Assembly (NCBI GenBank): GCA_012862575.1
Contig: BLSF01000077.1
Span: 10,390 to 74,389, forward strand
Length of the DNA stretch: 64,000 bases
Origin: Parietichytrium sp. I65-24A
Lineage: Eukaryota; Sar; Bigyra; Thraustochytrida; Thraustochytriidae
Direction of reading: 5' to 3'
Part shown: positions 39,861 through 50,197 of the stretch, one piece after another
Layout: every line of letters begins with the position of its first letter
How positions within the stretch are numbered: the first letter of the stretch is position 1
Made by a program: the position numbers and the translations under genes
Notes under the pieces: generated by a model
Database searches by the model: none
Seen by the model: only the letters and a program-made list of their open reading frames with translations
Told to the model about the DNA's origin: nothing

Positions 39861-41930
39861 ATGCAGTCGCACGAAGGGGAAGATGAGCCGCAGGTCGCGC
39901 AGAAGCCTTCGCGAAAAGAGTTTCTCTCGTGGTTCGACTCGCTTGGGTACGACCCGGAGGATGGCCGCATTGAAGAGGCTCAAGCGTCCATGTACTTTCT
40001 CAAGAATCCGTTCCAAAGGAAGGAGAAGAAGAAGAGGAGGGGTGTGAAAGCTAGGTATTTGGATGCCGCGGAGCTGAATCCGGCGATGCGAAAGGAGATA
40101 GCGGATGAAAAGAAGAAGGCGGAAAAGGATAAAGAGCGCAGGGAGAAAGAGGCGAAGCGGAACGCTGCGCTCAGATTGCCTGCTTTGCCCAGGGTTGCGA
40201 GCGTGAAAACGAAGAGCATGATTCGGATGATGGAGCAAAAGCACAATAACGAAGAGTCTGAGCTCACAGAGAGGTCCCTTGCGGAGAGTACTGCACGATC
40301 GCTCCTCCCCGCAGTCCCGTCCGAGGAGGATTTGCAGCGCAAGCTGCCGGGCCCCTTGTTTTGGTGCACAGCCGACTTGTGCAAACTAGTCTCCAAGCAC
40401 AAATTGAGCTTGCTGCCAACGTTAGTGGTGGATCCTTTTGCGCGCGTGATACGGTGGGTGTTTTTCTCAGAGGAAGCCAGAACGTTTGAAACGGTGCAGC
40501 AACTCTCTGGCAGCTATGCCCAGGTTTTGCAGAGCTTGTCATTCTACAACGAATCGCCGCTGACCAGCATCGCATATATATCCGAAGCCGGCCAAGTAAG
40601 AGATAAACACTTTGCGCTGAGCAGGAATGACCTTTTGCAGGCAATGGAAGGAGTTTGTGGAGAATACAATCGAGGAGTCGGGCGCGAATACATTGTTCTG
40701 CAAGCTGTACCTCCGCCGGAGCTTGGAAGCATTGTGACAGTGACGCATGGCCCGCTGGTCAAACGCATGTGCAAGGCGTGCAAATATTCATTTGCGCAGA
40801 TACAAATCCTCAGCGAAGTGGACTCGGACACTCACGAGCGAAGAGCTATCGTTCTGGAAGCTGATTGGGTGATTCCGCGCAGAACCTCCGACGCTGCTGT
40901 GCCTGAAACGAAAGCGGACGGCAAAGGTCAGCTAGACCCAGCAGAAGAACGCCGAAAAATAGCACACGAACTCCGCCAAGCTTATCGGTGGTGCATAGGT
41001 GACTTTTGTAAGAAACTCGCTTCTCTCGAGGAGCTCGAAGCTTCACGATTTGAAGAGAAGAAGCAAATTGTGTATAAGCTGGTTCTCCAGCACAGAATGG
41101 GGGTTACAGACACCGCGGAGCTGTCCAATCTGCTGCCTGCAAATCTTCGAAACAGAATGTATGAAACTATTAAAGTGTGCTCGATATGTTTCCAGCACCT
41201 TTCAGAGATCGAGGCTCGTCGACAAGCTGAAGAGAAGGTTAAACGGGACCGTGAGAAGGCGCAAAGGGACAGAGCAAAGTTTCGCCGCTTGGGACGCAAA
41301 TGTGCATCACAAGCTGCTGAATTTGTTAAAGAGCAACGCCGACAGAAACGGCAAGCAGAGATCGACTTGATGAAAGCCGAGCAAGCCGAGCAGCAAGACA
41401 AGCAAGTGAACTCCGAAAGCAATGAACATCGACTAGCTGAAGAAGAAGAGGATGGCAGAAGCAATGCGGTGGACGAGTTTCTTTCTCTACTGGAGGGGGC
41501 ACCTTTGGTTGACGAAAATGCAGGTGTGGAGGAGCTCTTCGGGACAGCAACACACACCGAGCCGATGGAATCCGAGGGGAAGCACGATGGTGAAACGGAA
41601 ACTCAACCTGGCTCAGAATCTGTGCCAGAGACGGGAGCTGCAACACTCGTCGTGATTGACTTTGACGGCATATCATGTGCGAAATTCTTTGGAGACGACA
41701 CCGACAAGCTGAAATTGTGCCAAGGCATCATGGACGCTTTGCGAGCAAAACGAGGAGCGCGACTACGCGCTCCAATTTCAGAAAACAACATGTCCGCCGA
41801 AGAATGCAGACTGGTCCTTCGCAGTTTGTATCTTGAATTTCGCGGCCTTTGCGAGGACCAAGGATACTTTCCCGAGGTGCCGCTTGTCGGAGACTACGCT
41901 GAAATGCTCTTGCTTCCTGTCGATTACTGA
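39861..41930 (+). CDS. Coiled-coil protein with two CxxC motifs, unknown function
   Basis: The protein has 689 residues from the ATG at 39861 (three codons after a GTG). An N-terminal EFLSWFDSLGYDPEDGRIEE segment and a Lys/Glu coiled coil (~65-110) are followed by a folded middle region (~150-350) with WCTADLCKLVSKHKLSLLP and EYIVLQAVPPPELGSIVTVT. Two isolated Cys pairs, CKAC (~304) and CSIC (~440), could bind metal together. A second highly charged coiled coil (~450-520) and a Glu-rich stretch lead to a C-terminal helical domain (~590-689) with LVVIDFDGISCAKFFG and LVLRSLYLEFRGL. No known domain identified. Large coiled-coil proteins with this kind of composition are common in cilia, and BBS1 lies 2.2 kb away, but no evidence ties this one to cilia. 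Confidence 0.75.
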   Translation: MQSHEGEDEPQVAQKPSRKEFLSWFDSLGYDPEDGRIEEAQASMYFLKNPFQRKEKKKRRGVKARYLDAAELNPAMRKEIADEKKKAEKDKERREKEAKRNAALRLPALPRVASVKTKSMIRMMEQKHNNEESELTERSLAESTARSLLPAVPSEEDLQRKLPGPLFWCTADLCKLVSKHKLSLLPTLVVDPFARVIRWVFFSEEARTFETVQQLSGSYAQVLQSLSFYNESPLTSIAYISEAGQVRDKHFALSRNDLLQAMEGVCGEYNRGVGREYIVLQAVPPPELGSIVTVTHGPLVKRMCKACKYSFAQIQILSEVDSDTHERRAIVLEADWVIPRRTSDAAVPETKADGKGQLDPAEERRKIAHELRQAYRWCIGDFCKKLASLEELEASRFEEKKQIVYKLVLQHRMGVTDTAELSNLLPANLRNRMYETIKVCSICFQHLSEIEARRQAEEKVKRDREKAQRDRAKFRRLGRKCASQAAEFVKEQRRQKRQAEIDLMKAEQAEQQDKQVNSESNEHRLAEEEEDGRSNAVDEFLSLLEGAPLVDENAGVEELFGTATHTEPMESEGKHDGETETQPGSESVPETGAATLVVIDFDGISCAKFFGDDTDKLKLCQGIMDALRAKRGARLRAPISENNMSAEECRLVLRSLYLEFRGLCEDQGYFPEVPLVGDYAEMLLLPVDY

Positions 41931-42317
41931 ACGCAATGTTGCTCGGTTTAGATTGGGTAACGGTACTACTACTTTCATCTCGAAAATTATTATGGAGATT
42001 TGAGTTTTATCTCCAGCAAAGCAAAATGAAGAATACAGTGCCTGTTTTTGTGAACAATTTTCAACGAACATTCAAACCAAAGAACTTGAAACAAACATAA
42101 ATACAACTTTTATTTTTCTTTGAAAACGACCCAGCCCTCAATACCACTCAAATGAGATAGACAGGATGGAGGTGCCACCAGATACACTACAATTACGAAA
42201 CGAACAAGCCTCCCCCCCCGGACATCAAAACTGGACATTGCATGTCAAACGGCTTGTTTTGCTCTCCTCGCCTCATTCTCGGACAAAACGAGAAAGAATA
42301 TTTCAAGCTAGCTCTAT
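41931..42317. other. Convergent 3' intergenic region
   Basis: AT-rich sequence between two convergent genes. No gene seen. Confidence 0.45.
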
Positions 42318-43268
42318 CTAGTCAGATTTCCGTTTCCTGAGCGCCTTTTTGAGTAGCAGAGACAACCAGTAAATGTTGAGGCCGTTCAACGCGAGGTTTG
42401 CAAACACGAAATAGACGATAATCGCCATCGAATGGTGCTTGCCCGTTTGTACCAACTCAAAAGTCTCCATCATTGCCATAATCGAAAGCGGGATGCCCAT
42501 CAGTATTCTCACGATCACGAAAGTGTATCCAAAAGAGCTCTCCGCAGCCCGGAGAGCAGGGGTGTCTTTGTGGCCCAACATAAGTAGCATTTGCCTTACG
42601 TTCAAAAAGGGAGTGCTGAGCTCATACAAGAGGAGGCGGACAGCGTAGTAAGGCAGAAACGGATACTGCACAAATGTATAGCAGAATGAGCACGCAACCT
42701 GTTTTGTAATTTCAAAATAAGAGTTAGGTGCTTCTTGCCTTCGCGAAAAAAAGGAAGAATAGTATGTGAGCAAACTTACATGATGAAACAGAAACCCCCA
42801 ATTCACCTTGTTGTTCACCACGCAATTAGACAAGTCATACAAAAAGTAGCCCACCGAGATCGAAAAGGCCAAATTGGCACGGTCTATGGAGCAAAACGTA
42901 CGCGAAAATATTGTTAGCGTGTTTTCAAGACAAGGTTTTCACCTCCACGAAGACAACCTACCCGACAGCCCATACACTCTATTCTCTTCGATGCTGTAGT
43001 CCGGAAAGAGCACTAGCGAAACACAGAGAAGGCTCACAGTGGTGGCGTGAACCAAGGACAGCGCATAGCTCGTCCACAACTGCTGATCCCCTTTGCTCAT
43101 TTGATTAAACTTCGCAACGTAATGCGACGATGCGCTCGTCACAATCCCGCTCAAAAACACAAAAAACAGAGTCGAGATTGCCATCCTCTGCAGCTGTTTC
43201 GGCGACCCAGCTTGCCCCACTCCGGGCAGCATCCACGTCGACCCCACTTCGGCCATCGCGGCGCTCAT
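42318..43268 (-). CDS. TLC-domain multi-pass membrane protein (TLCD4/TMEM56-like), three exons
   Basis: Exons are 42962-43268, 42780-42883 and 42318-42698. Intron 1 is 78 bp (GTAGGT...CATAG, phase 1). Intron 2 is 81 bp (GTAAGT...AAACAG, phase 0) and has no stop, so it could be read through in frame. The spliced product is 263 residues with about six to seven membrane segments. The TLC signature is present: LSDRANLAFSISVGYFLYDL, then WGFLFHH with the conserved HH at the exon junction, then YELSTPFLNVRQML. Removing intron 2 joins HH directly to VACSFCYTF, the family spacing. TLC proteins act in lipid synthesis, transport or sensing in the ER and plasma membrane; TMEM56-type members lack a proven activity. 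The C-terminus KKALRKRKSD is a possible ER-retrieval-like basic tail. Confidence 0.88.
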
Positions 43269-44926
43269 CGTTTGCAGCTCAGGCTAGTCCGCACACACAG
43301 CTCCTCCGCAACACCCAGTCCCCAGTGCCAAACTCGTTCTTCTCCACCGACCGCAGACCGCAGACGCAGGTGCAAACCAGCTCCAAATTAGCAATCCAAT
43401 GACAATGGCAATCGCAGTGGCAATGATTGGCAGATTGCAATTGCAATTGCAAAGGCAAACTCAGCTCTCCACTTGCAAGCTTTTCCCAATATTTGCCTCC
43501 CTGCCTCAGAATGCAGACGGAAACGCAGGTGCAGACCAGCTCCGAACTAGCAATCCAATGACAATGGCAATGACAACGACTTTGACAATGACAATGACAA
43601 TGACAACGACTTTGACAATGACAATGTCAAAGATTGGCAAATTGCAGCTGCAAAGGCCAACTCAGCCCTCCGCTTGCAAGCTTTTCCCAGTATATGCCTC
43701 CGTGCGCACCCTCCAAGTCCTCGCTCTGGTCCTCGCCTTGCAACGAACTCTGCGCCGCTCGCGAAATCGGTCAAAAGATGTCTGCCACGGTTCTCTCTTT
43801 TTCCCTCTTTCCATTGGGGTATAAATGTACAAATGTGATAATAGTTGACTTGCTCGCGGACTCGGGCTGACGGACGGTTAGCCGTCGGGGTAGCTACTCC
43901 TAGAGCTTTGCTTTGTTCTCTCGCTTTCAATTCTTTCGTCGAAACTTGTGTGCCAAAAGAAAGGTGGTAGTGGATTGGGTAGATGAGGTTATGAGGAAGA
44001 TGTCCAAACATGGCCAAACGCCCAAAGTCGCTGCGGTTTAGCGAGTTGTCTCACCGAACCCCGCGTCCTTTACTTCAGCGACTATTATCTGGAGTGAGGG
44101 GTACATAGAATAGTGCCTCAATTGGATTGAGTCTGGTAATGGGGTAAACGTGTCCATGACTTTAGGGCTGATCTGATGGAAAGGTTAGATGGTAGTACTA
44201 TTTATTTCAAGCATATTCAAATGCGCGAGAAATGTGAATGCTTTGGCTAGTGTTAGTGGTAGCCAGGTCTAAAGCCTCGAGGAGAAGGAAGAAAAGCGCA
44301 AAAAAATTGACGGCTTCCTTAGTATCCAGCGCACTTTTCCTGACTAACAGTTCCTAGCCATTCACCTGAAGCTTTCCACAGTGGAGTCCAAGATTTTCCA
44401 ATTGCTACTCCTACCTAAATGAAATAATAAGACTTTGATCGAGCCACTCGTCGCCCAGCTCCTACTACGGCCAGATAGAGCTCATAGTGCACCCTTAGGC
44501 ATTCCAATTAGTGAAAAGCTGGAATGAAATGAGATGTGGGAGGAGTGGTAGCGTAACATAGTGTGATTGCGTAAGCTATGTGGAACGAAGGAAAGCGAGC
44601 TTGTCCGTGCGTGTGTCTGTCTGTTTGAAACCAATGCAATAAATTATTGGTTGTATTCTTGTTCTCGTTGGGAACGAAATGCGGTTTCACATGAATTCGC
44701 TTGAATTTTGGTAATTTTGATCTCGACTTGGTTTGGTTGTCGAGTTCAATGACCATGGTTATCCAATGGCTGAAGTTGATGACAACAATAACAACGCTTG
44801 ATTGGGACGTTTCGACTTGAGCCTAAAACTGCTCCATAACTTCACAAGGCAAGAAGCAGCTTTCAACTCGTACAGATGAGGCTCACTGCATTTGCACTAT
44901 TTGCACCACACCAACACCAACATTAG
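43269..44926. other. Intergenic region with tandem duplication and simple repeats
   Basis: The promoter of the TLC gene holds the duplicated block at 43365-43705 and GACAATG arrays. From 43860 to 44900 the DNA is AT-rich and featureless; no gene recognised. Confidence 0.5.
43365..43705 (+). repeat. Tandem duplication, two copies of a ~140-180-bp unit
   Basis: Unit 1 is ~43365-43502 and unit 2 is ~43524-43705. Both start CGCAGGTGCA(A/G)ACCAGCTCC and contain TTGCAAGCTTTTCCCA before the end. Unit 2 carries an extra ~55-base insert of (CAACGACTTTGACAATGACAATGA) repeats. The copies are diverged by scattered substitutions. Confidence 0.8.
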
Positions 44927-45185
44927 TCACTTTCTCTTGGCAGTGACATGCAGTGACCTCAGTTTTCGTTTCATTTTTTCAAACTCCAATGCCTTTCCGT
45001 GAATTAAAACTTTGTTTAAAGATTTAGAGACTGTTAATTGAGCTTTGATCAGAACAGACAGATTAGCAACTTTTTCACCCACTTCTGTCACTTGCTCAAG
45101 TGTGGTCAACTTGAACTTTCGTCACACCGTTACACTTCGCTTCCATGTTCCTTCGCAATCGCATTTCCTCGTCAGCTTTCCCCAT
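44927..45185 (-). CDS. Possible small coiled-coil protein gene with a short intron
   Basis: A 60-codon minus frame (44927-45109) has coding-like helical content, EKVANLSVLIKAQLTVSKSL and FEKMKRKLRSLHVTAKRK, but starts at TTG. An ATG at 45185 in another frame (MGKADEEMRLRRNMEAKCN) could join it through a 43-bp GT-AG intron (45085-45127), giving a 71-residue basic helical protein. The intron would be shorter than the other introns here (78-165 bp), so this model is weak. No family recognised. Confidence 0.25.
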
Positions 45186-47546
45186 ACCGCATCCTATGTG
45201 TTGCTGGGGTTCGTCTCAGCCGCGCCGAAAACGCGATGCGTGTCCTCCTTGGTGAAAACAGCGATGGAAACTCGCCCTCTTGCCATCTGTCTCGCTCCGC
45301 CATCACCACAGGCAATCACGGGCGATGAAATATATACAAAGTTTGGACGAGTTTTGACTGAACGGACCTGGAGGACGGAGGGTTTTAAGTTTCAAGTCTC
45401 ACTCCGTTTGGTGCCTATGATACATACGAGACAGAGCGCCATTTCGGGGCCGAGGACAACCTGGCGGCAACCGGGATGAGAGATATCGGTGCGGAATCAT
45501 ACGTAGCTGCAGCATCGTCACCAGGAAGGTGAGCACACACGAGGCTGTGCCTGCTTGATCTACGATCCTCCTTCATCGGATCTCTACTCTTTCGCGAACA
45601 AAGGTTGGATTGCTTGGTGCCTGTTGGACGCTGAAGGTTTTTATGCTTGATTGGCATACGCAAAAGTGGAACTCTCTGCAACTCCAACGGGTAGCAGCTC
45701 GAACCCTCCAAGGTACATTTGCAATAAGTTAGTGGCCTTCTACATTCCGAGAGTCACTTGCGGTCGGTGAGAGAAGTATGACGGCGCGGACGATGCCATA
45801 GCAAAATCATCCGGAAGAAAGAGAATCGCATGCTATCAATCTCGTTCGACACCGGCCACGATGGCCACAAGAGTTGTTGCAGCGATGACAACCAGCACCC
45901 AACATTCTGCGCCACCTCTTTACTTTTAGTGAGAACTCCTTCCCCATCTGGAGAAGAGTCTCATTTTGACGATTTGGTCAAAAAGCAATTTTGCGCAGCC
46001 TTCGGTCTCTGACAACTTGTTTGTCCTCTGCAAAATTTCATATCGAAAGCAAGTTGGCGCGTCTTGCTCAACCCTTTTCGATCCATTCGCAGAAGGGTTA
46101 GTCAAGATTTCTCTCTTGGTTCTCTTCGTCGAGATACAATCTGACATGCCATACTTGACACCTTGACATCCTCGACTCGAATTGCTCTTGTTCTCTTTTG
46201 TTCTCCTTGTACATCAGGTAGCTAGTAGTACCGATATAAACATAACTATTTAGCGTATCTCACTTACCCAAATTCTGCCTATGGAAAACTCTCGTAAAAG
46301 ATGGTAATAATGTGTAGGGCTCCAATAGCAGCATTGAAAAGTAGCTTGTTATGGACTATGCCTTGAACTGAGTCCTAGCCAAAAGTGTATAATTTAATAT
46401 GAGAATACTTATAGGGGTCCTATCACCTTGAGTTAACAACAATTAGTTCAATGAGTAGATATCAGGGTTTTGAGTCACAATATGCCCGCAGTAGATACTC
46501 TCAACCTGCGAGACGATTCTGACTCTGATGGTCATTTGGATGGCCAGGGGCCCTTTCCTCACAGCAAAAAATGCACCCACCTCTGAAACCTGTCCTAATC
46601 ATATCATCTATCTGCCATTATGGAGAGCTCATCACCACACATTCACGATTAGGACTAATATAGTCAAAATAATGAGACGCTTCGGCCCTCACAAACGACG
46701 CGCGAAATTCGGTCGGATCTTGCGCGGCGTAGGGCAAATTCCGAATCGTAATGAAATCGCTAGACAGCGGACATGTAATCAATCCTGGCTGGCCATGCAT
46801 TTGTATTGCAAGTTGCACAAGTTGCGCATGGAATGAGCGAGTGAACCACGCGCGAGCGAGAAGTGGCAAACAAGATTGCAATTCCTTGCACTAAGAAAGA
46901 AAAAAATTGAATTACAGTGTTTCTTAAAATGGAACGATGCAAGTTGCGAAATGGACTTGTTCTGGAAATCCAACGTTCAACCCGCCTCCAAAGTCGCGAA
47001 ACCACGGAATCGTGTGTCGCATTTTGTCGCCCAAGTCTCTCGCGCTATGAAAACGACACTAATGGTACGCTTTTAAAAAGCTTGGCATTGACATTGAGCT
47101 CAAGCTTTTGTCAACTTTTGTTAGTTCTCGTCGCACCGCCTTCAAACTTTTGAGATAACTTGCGACACCGCTTGGGAGACTTCTGATCATAACTTACGGA
47201 CGAGTGGAGGAATCGGAGATCACAAATGCAGGACCAATTATCCGCCTTCATGGATTTCAAGAACAAATGTAAACAAGTTGAAGAAGAAGGACCTTCTCTG
47301 GCCTTTCTCGTATGGGTTTCAGACATGAAGACATCATGATATGAGAGAGGATGAAAGGAAACCTCGGAGGCTAAGAGGACCGCAGTCGGCCAAGTAGGCC
47401 GATGGTAAAGTATCTTGGCAAGTGGAAGGGAGATGCATAGATAGGCCACGATGAAGATGAAGATGCGGAAAAACAGAAGCGGCAGACCCCGAACTCAGGC
47501 GGAGGCGGGAAGCGAGGAAGAGAAGCGCATAGGCTAGCGAGGAAAG
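45186..47546. other. Long gene-poor region
   Basis: No gene recognised on either strand. Short frames exist (for example 45045-45479 plus, TTG start) but none has ATG support plus family features. The portion ~46180-46510 is AT-rich. The GMP reductase promoter occupies the last few hundred bases. Confidence 0.5.
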
Positions 47547-48662
47547 ATGGTCCGCATCGAGGACGAAGTGAAGCTGGACTTCAAGGACGTGCTGATCCGG
47601 CCCAAGCGCAGCACGCTCAAGAGCCGCAGCGAGGTGTCCGTGAACCGTAACTTTGAGTTCAAGCACTCGAAGCAGAAATGGTTTGGTGCGCCAATTATGG
47701 TGGCCAACATGGACACAACCGGAACGTTCGAAATGGCTGCCGTGCTGGCCAAGTTTAATGTGATTACGTGCGTGCACAAGCACTACAGCGTGGAAGACTG
47801 GCTCAAGTTCGCGGAGGAGCAGCCGGCCGCTCTCGGTTTCGTGACCGTGAGCGCGGGCACCTCGGACGCAGACTTGGCGGTGGTCAAGGAGGTTTGCGAG
47901 AAGATTCCGGATGTCAAGATGATCTGCCTGGACGTGGCGAACGGGTACAGCGAGAACTTTGTGTCCACCGTGCGAAGAGTTCGCGAGGCACACCCGCAGC
48001 ACACAATTATCGCAGGCAACGTGGTCACCGGCGAGATGGTGGAGGAGCTCATCTTGAGTGGAGCAGACATCGTCAAGGTGGGCATCGGTCCAGGGTCCGT
48101 GTGCACCACCCGTAAACAGACCGGAGTGGGATACCCGCAGCTCAGCGCCGTACTGGAGTGCGCCGACGCGGCCCACGGACTCGGTGGCTGCATCGTTTCT
48201 GACGGAGGATGCGCATGCCCGGGAGACTTTGCCAAAGCTTTTGGCGCCGGCGCCGACTTTGTCATGTCTGGAGGCATGTTCGCCGGCCACGACGAGAGCG
48301 GAGGCAAGCTCGTCGAGGTCAACGGCAAACAGTTCAAGGAGTTTTACGGAATGTCCAGTACCACCGCCATGGAAAAGCATCATGGAAAGGTACAAGAGTA
48401 CCGTGCATCCGAGGGTAAGAGTGTGCACATTCCGTACCGCGGCCCTGTCAAGGCGACCATCAAGGAGATTCTGGGGGGGTTGCGATCCGCCTGCACATAC
48501 GTCGGCGCATCCACCATCAAGGAGATGTCCAAGCGCACGACCTTCATCCGCTGCTCCCAGATCCTCAACCCAGTCTTCGCACAGAACCAAGACACAAGCC
48601 GTGTTCCTCAGAGCTACTTGAACGACAGCGAGCCTGACTCCAAGCGCCAAAAGACCGCTTGA
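47547..48662 (+). CDS. GMPR: GMP reductase
   Basis: The protein has 371 residues, ATG at 47547 in an AAGATGG context; animal GMPR is about 345 residues. It converts GMP to IMP with NADPH, releasing ammonia, in purine salvage. Evidence: [20 protein letters not shown] at the N-terminus, [17 protein letters not shown]-like [40 protein letters not shown], the catalytic-Cys loop [51 protein letters not shown] and [12 protein letters not shown]. No CBS pair is inserted, separating it from IMP dehydrogenase. A C-terminal ~25-residue extension ends SKRQKTA, resembling a basic nuclear signal, with no obvious role. The high G/C third positions of this gene create a long antisense frame (see rejected items). 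Confidence 0.97.
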   Translation: MVRIEDEVKLDFKDVLIRPKRSTLKSRSEVSVNRNFEFKHSKQKWFGAPIMVANMDTTGTFEMAAVLAKFNVITCVHKHYSVEDWLKFAEEQPAALGFVTVSAGTSDADLAVVKEVCEKIPDVKMICLDVANGYSENFVSTVRRVREAHPQHTIIAGNVVTGEMVEELILSGADIVKVGIGPGSVCTTRKQTGVGYPQLSAVLECADAAHGLGGCIVSDGGCACPGDFAKAFGAGADFVMSGGMFAGHDESGGKLVEVNGKQFKEFYGMSSTTAMEKHHGKVQEYRASEGKSVHIPYRGPVKATIKEILGGLRSACTYVGASTIKEMSKRTTFIRCSQILNPVFAQNQDTSRVPQSYLNDSEPDSKRQKTA

Positions 48663-49405
48663 GCTTCTGCCAAGACTCTCTTTAGATCCCCCGAACGCTT
48701 GCCTGCTTGATCCCTCAAGTGGGCGCTTTCCATAAATTAACTCATGCACAATAGCTTTTTTAAAAAACCCACAAGCAAATAAACTGCCACATGCTATACT
48801 ACGAAACACTTCCCTCGAGCCTCCAGCTTGGTTGCCCAACTTATAATGGATCTCTGCATCCGTCCCAATCAGTCTTTCGCTCAACCAAAAGAATCCATCC
48901 ATCGTCCAACATGTCCAACACACATTCATTGATAATTCGACTCTTAATGAGGTCACAGACTATACTCTAATCCTTTAGCTACCAAAATAGTAGCTCTTGT
49001 TAATAGTACATAGTACAAGGTAGTACTGTCTCGACCTAAAGTGTAAAAGCTCTTAGTCCTTTACAAAGTATCCGTTTCAGAGATGAGTCCCAGCAAAATT
49101 GGTAGAAAAAGCTACCAAATTACATTGCTCGCAATTTAGAGCTGGAGAGTCTGGAGAGTCTGGAGAGGCAGAAGAAGAGCAAGGAAGAACGTCAGAAACA
49201 GACGTGGGCGCGGACACTTTTGGCGTATGTTTTGGTTGCCTTTTCCTTTCGAAAGGGCAGAAAAGTTAGGTTAGGTTAGGTTAGCCATCGGAAAGTACAC
49301 GTGTGAAACTAGTTTGGAGTTGTTGTTGTTGTTGCTGCTATCGTTTTGGTGCCGGTGGTGATCCTCGGCGGCGGAAGTGAGGACAAAAGTATTTGCTAGG
49401 CCGAA
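48663..49405. other. Intergenic spacer with telomere-like repeat
   Basis: AT-rich from 48930 to 49140. It holds GTCTGGAGA repeats (49146-49167) and GTTAG repeats (49265-49284) shortly before the DRC12 start. No gene. Confidence 0.5.
49265..49284 (+). repeat. Interstitial telomere-like TTAGG repeat
   Basis: Four units of GTTAG (read TTAGG) about 120 bp upstream of the DRC12 start. Length is short enough for chance or for a healed break or promoter element. Confidence 0.7.
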
Positions 49406-49978
49406 ATGGGGAAAGCGAAAGGCAAGGCAAAGGGCAAGTCTGATGGTGGTGGCGAAGGCGCTGAGTTGACGCCGTTGGAGGTGGCAAAGCTGCTGCAGGC
49501 CGAGAATGTGTCTCTACAGCGAAAACTGGCCGAGCGGCAAGAAGAAGCCAGCAAAGCCTTGGCGGCGCGGAGGGAGATTCAAAACAGGGTGATTGAGCTC
49601 AAGCGGGACTTTGAAGAAGAGCAGAAACAGACTTACCAGATCACAGCGGACATGACACGGCAGTATAAATCGATGCAGGAGGACCTCCTCAATCGAATCA
49701 ACATGCTCGAAAATACTGTGAGCGAGCTCTCCGACAAGCTGGAACAGGCAAATTTGCAGATTGATGACCTCAAGAAAGAGAAGGAGGAGCTTGCGGTTTC
49801 CAAAGACGGCGAGATTATGGAGCAAAAGCAGCGGATGGAAGATATGGCGAAGGAGTTTGGCGATATGCTCAAAGAGACACTCGACAAGATGAGCGAGAAG
49901 ATCGATATTAGCGGCTCGGGGTGGGACGGCGACGGCCCCGCTTCGGTACAACAAAAGCTACAAGACTTTCAGGTGTAA
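49406..49978 (+). CDS. Dynein regulatory complex subunit 12-like (CCDC153) coiled-coil protein
   Basis: The protein has 190 residues, ATG at 49406. A Gly/Lys-rich basic head (MGKAKGKAKGKS) is followed by a nearly continuous coiled coil (~20-170). Matches to animal CCDC153/DRC12 are in pattern and spacing: a basic K-rich start, a central ADMTRQYKSMQEDL (compare AEMSRQCHALQEDM) and MEDMAKEFGDMLKETLDKMSEK (compare MADMEAKYEEILHDSLDRL), then a short tail with W. The family length is about 210 residues. DRC12 belongs to the nexin-dynein regulatory complex of motile axonemes. Confidence is moderate because coiled coils match easily, but the motif order is specific. Together with BBS1 it implies motile cilia. 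Confidence 0.75.
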   Translation: MGKAKGKAKGKSDGGGEGAELTPLEVAKLLQAENVSLQRKLAERQEEASKALAARREIQNRVIELKRDFEEEQKQTYQITADMTRQYKSMQEDLLNRINMLENTVSELSDKLEQANLQIDDLKKEKEELAVSKDGEIMEQKQRMEDMAKEFGDMLKETLDKMSEKIDISGSGWDGDGPASVQQKLQDFQV

Positions 49979-50197
49979 TTTTACGTTCAAATGCATTCTA
50001 TTTTTCCGCTCTACCTCTATTTCTTTCATTGCATTGCTTGCAGCCAACAGTCATACGTATCATAAAACGTGAACTCAAAGCTTCATGAACAAACACATCG
50101 CTAGCTTGATTGATACAAACGTCGAAAGGCAGCGACTGTATGGCCTGATGCTATTCTTTTCATGGTTGCATGCCGCTGTGTACGTATCTACATTATG

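Noticed and set aside
47334-48956. 540-codon open frame on the minus strand opposite GMP reductase
   Set aside because: It is the antisense of a well-supported gene whose codon bias removes stops on the other strand. No domain, and it begins and ends without logic relative to the gene.
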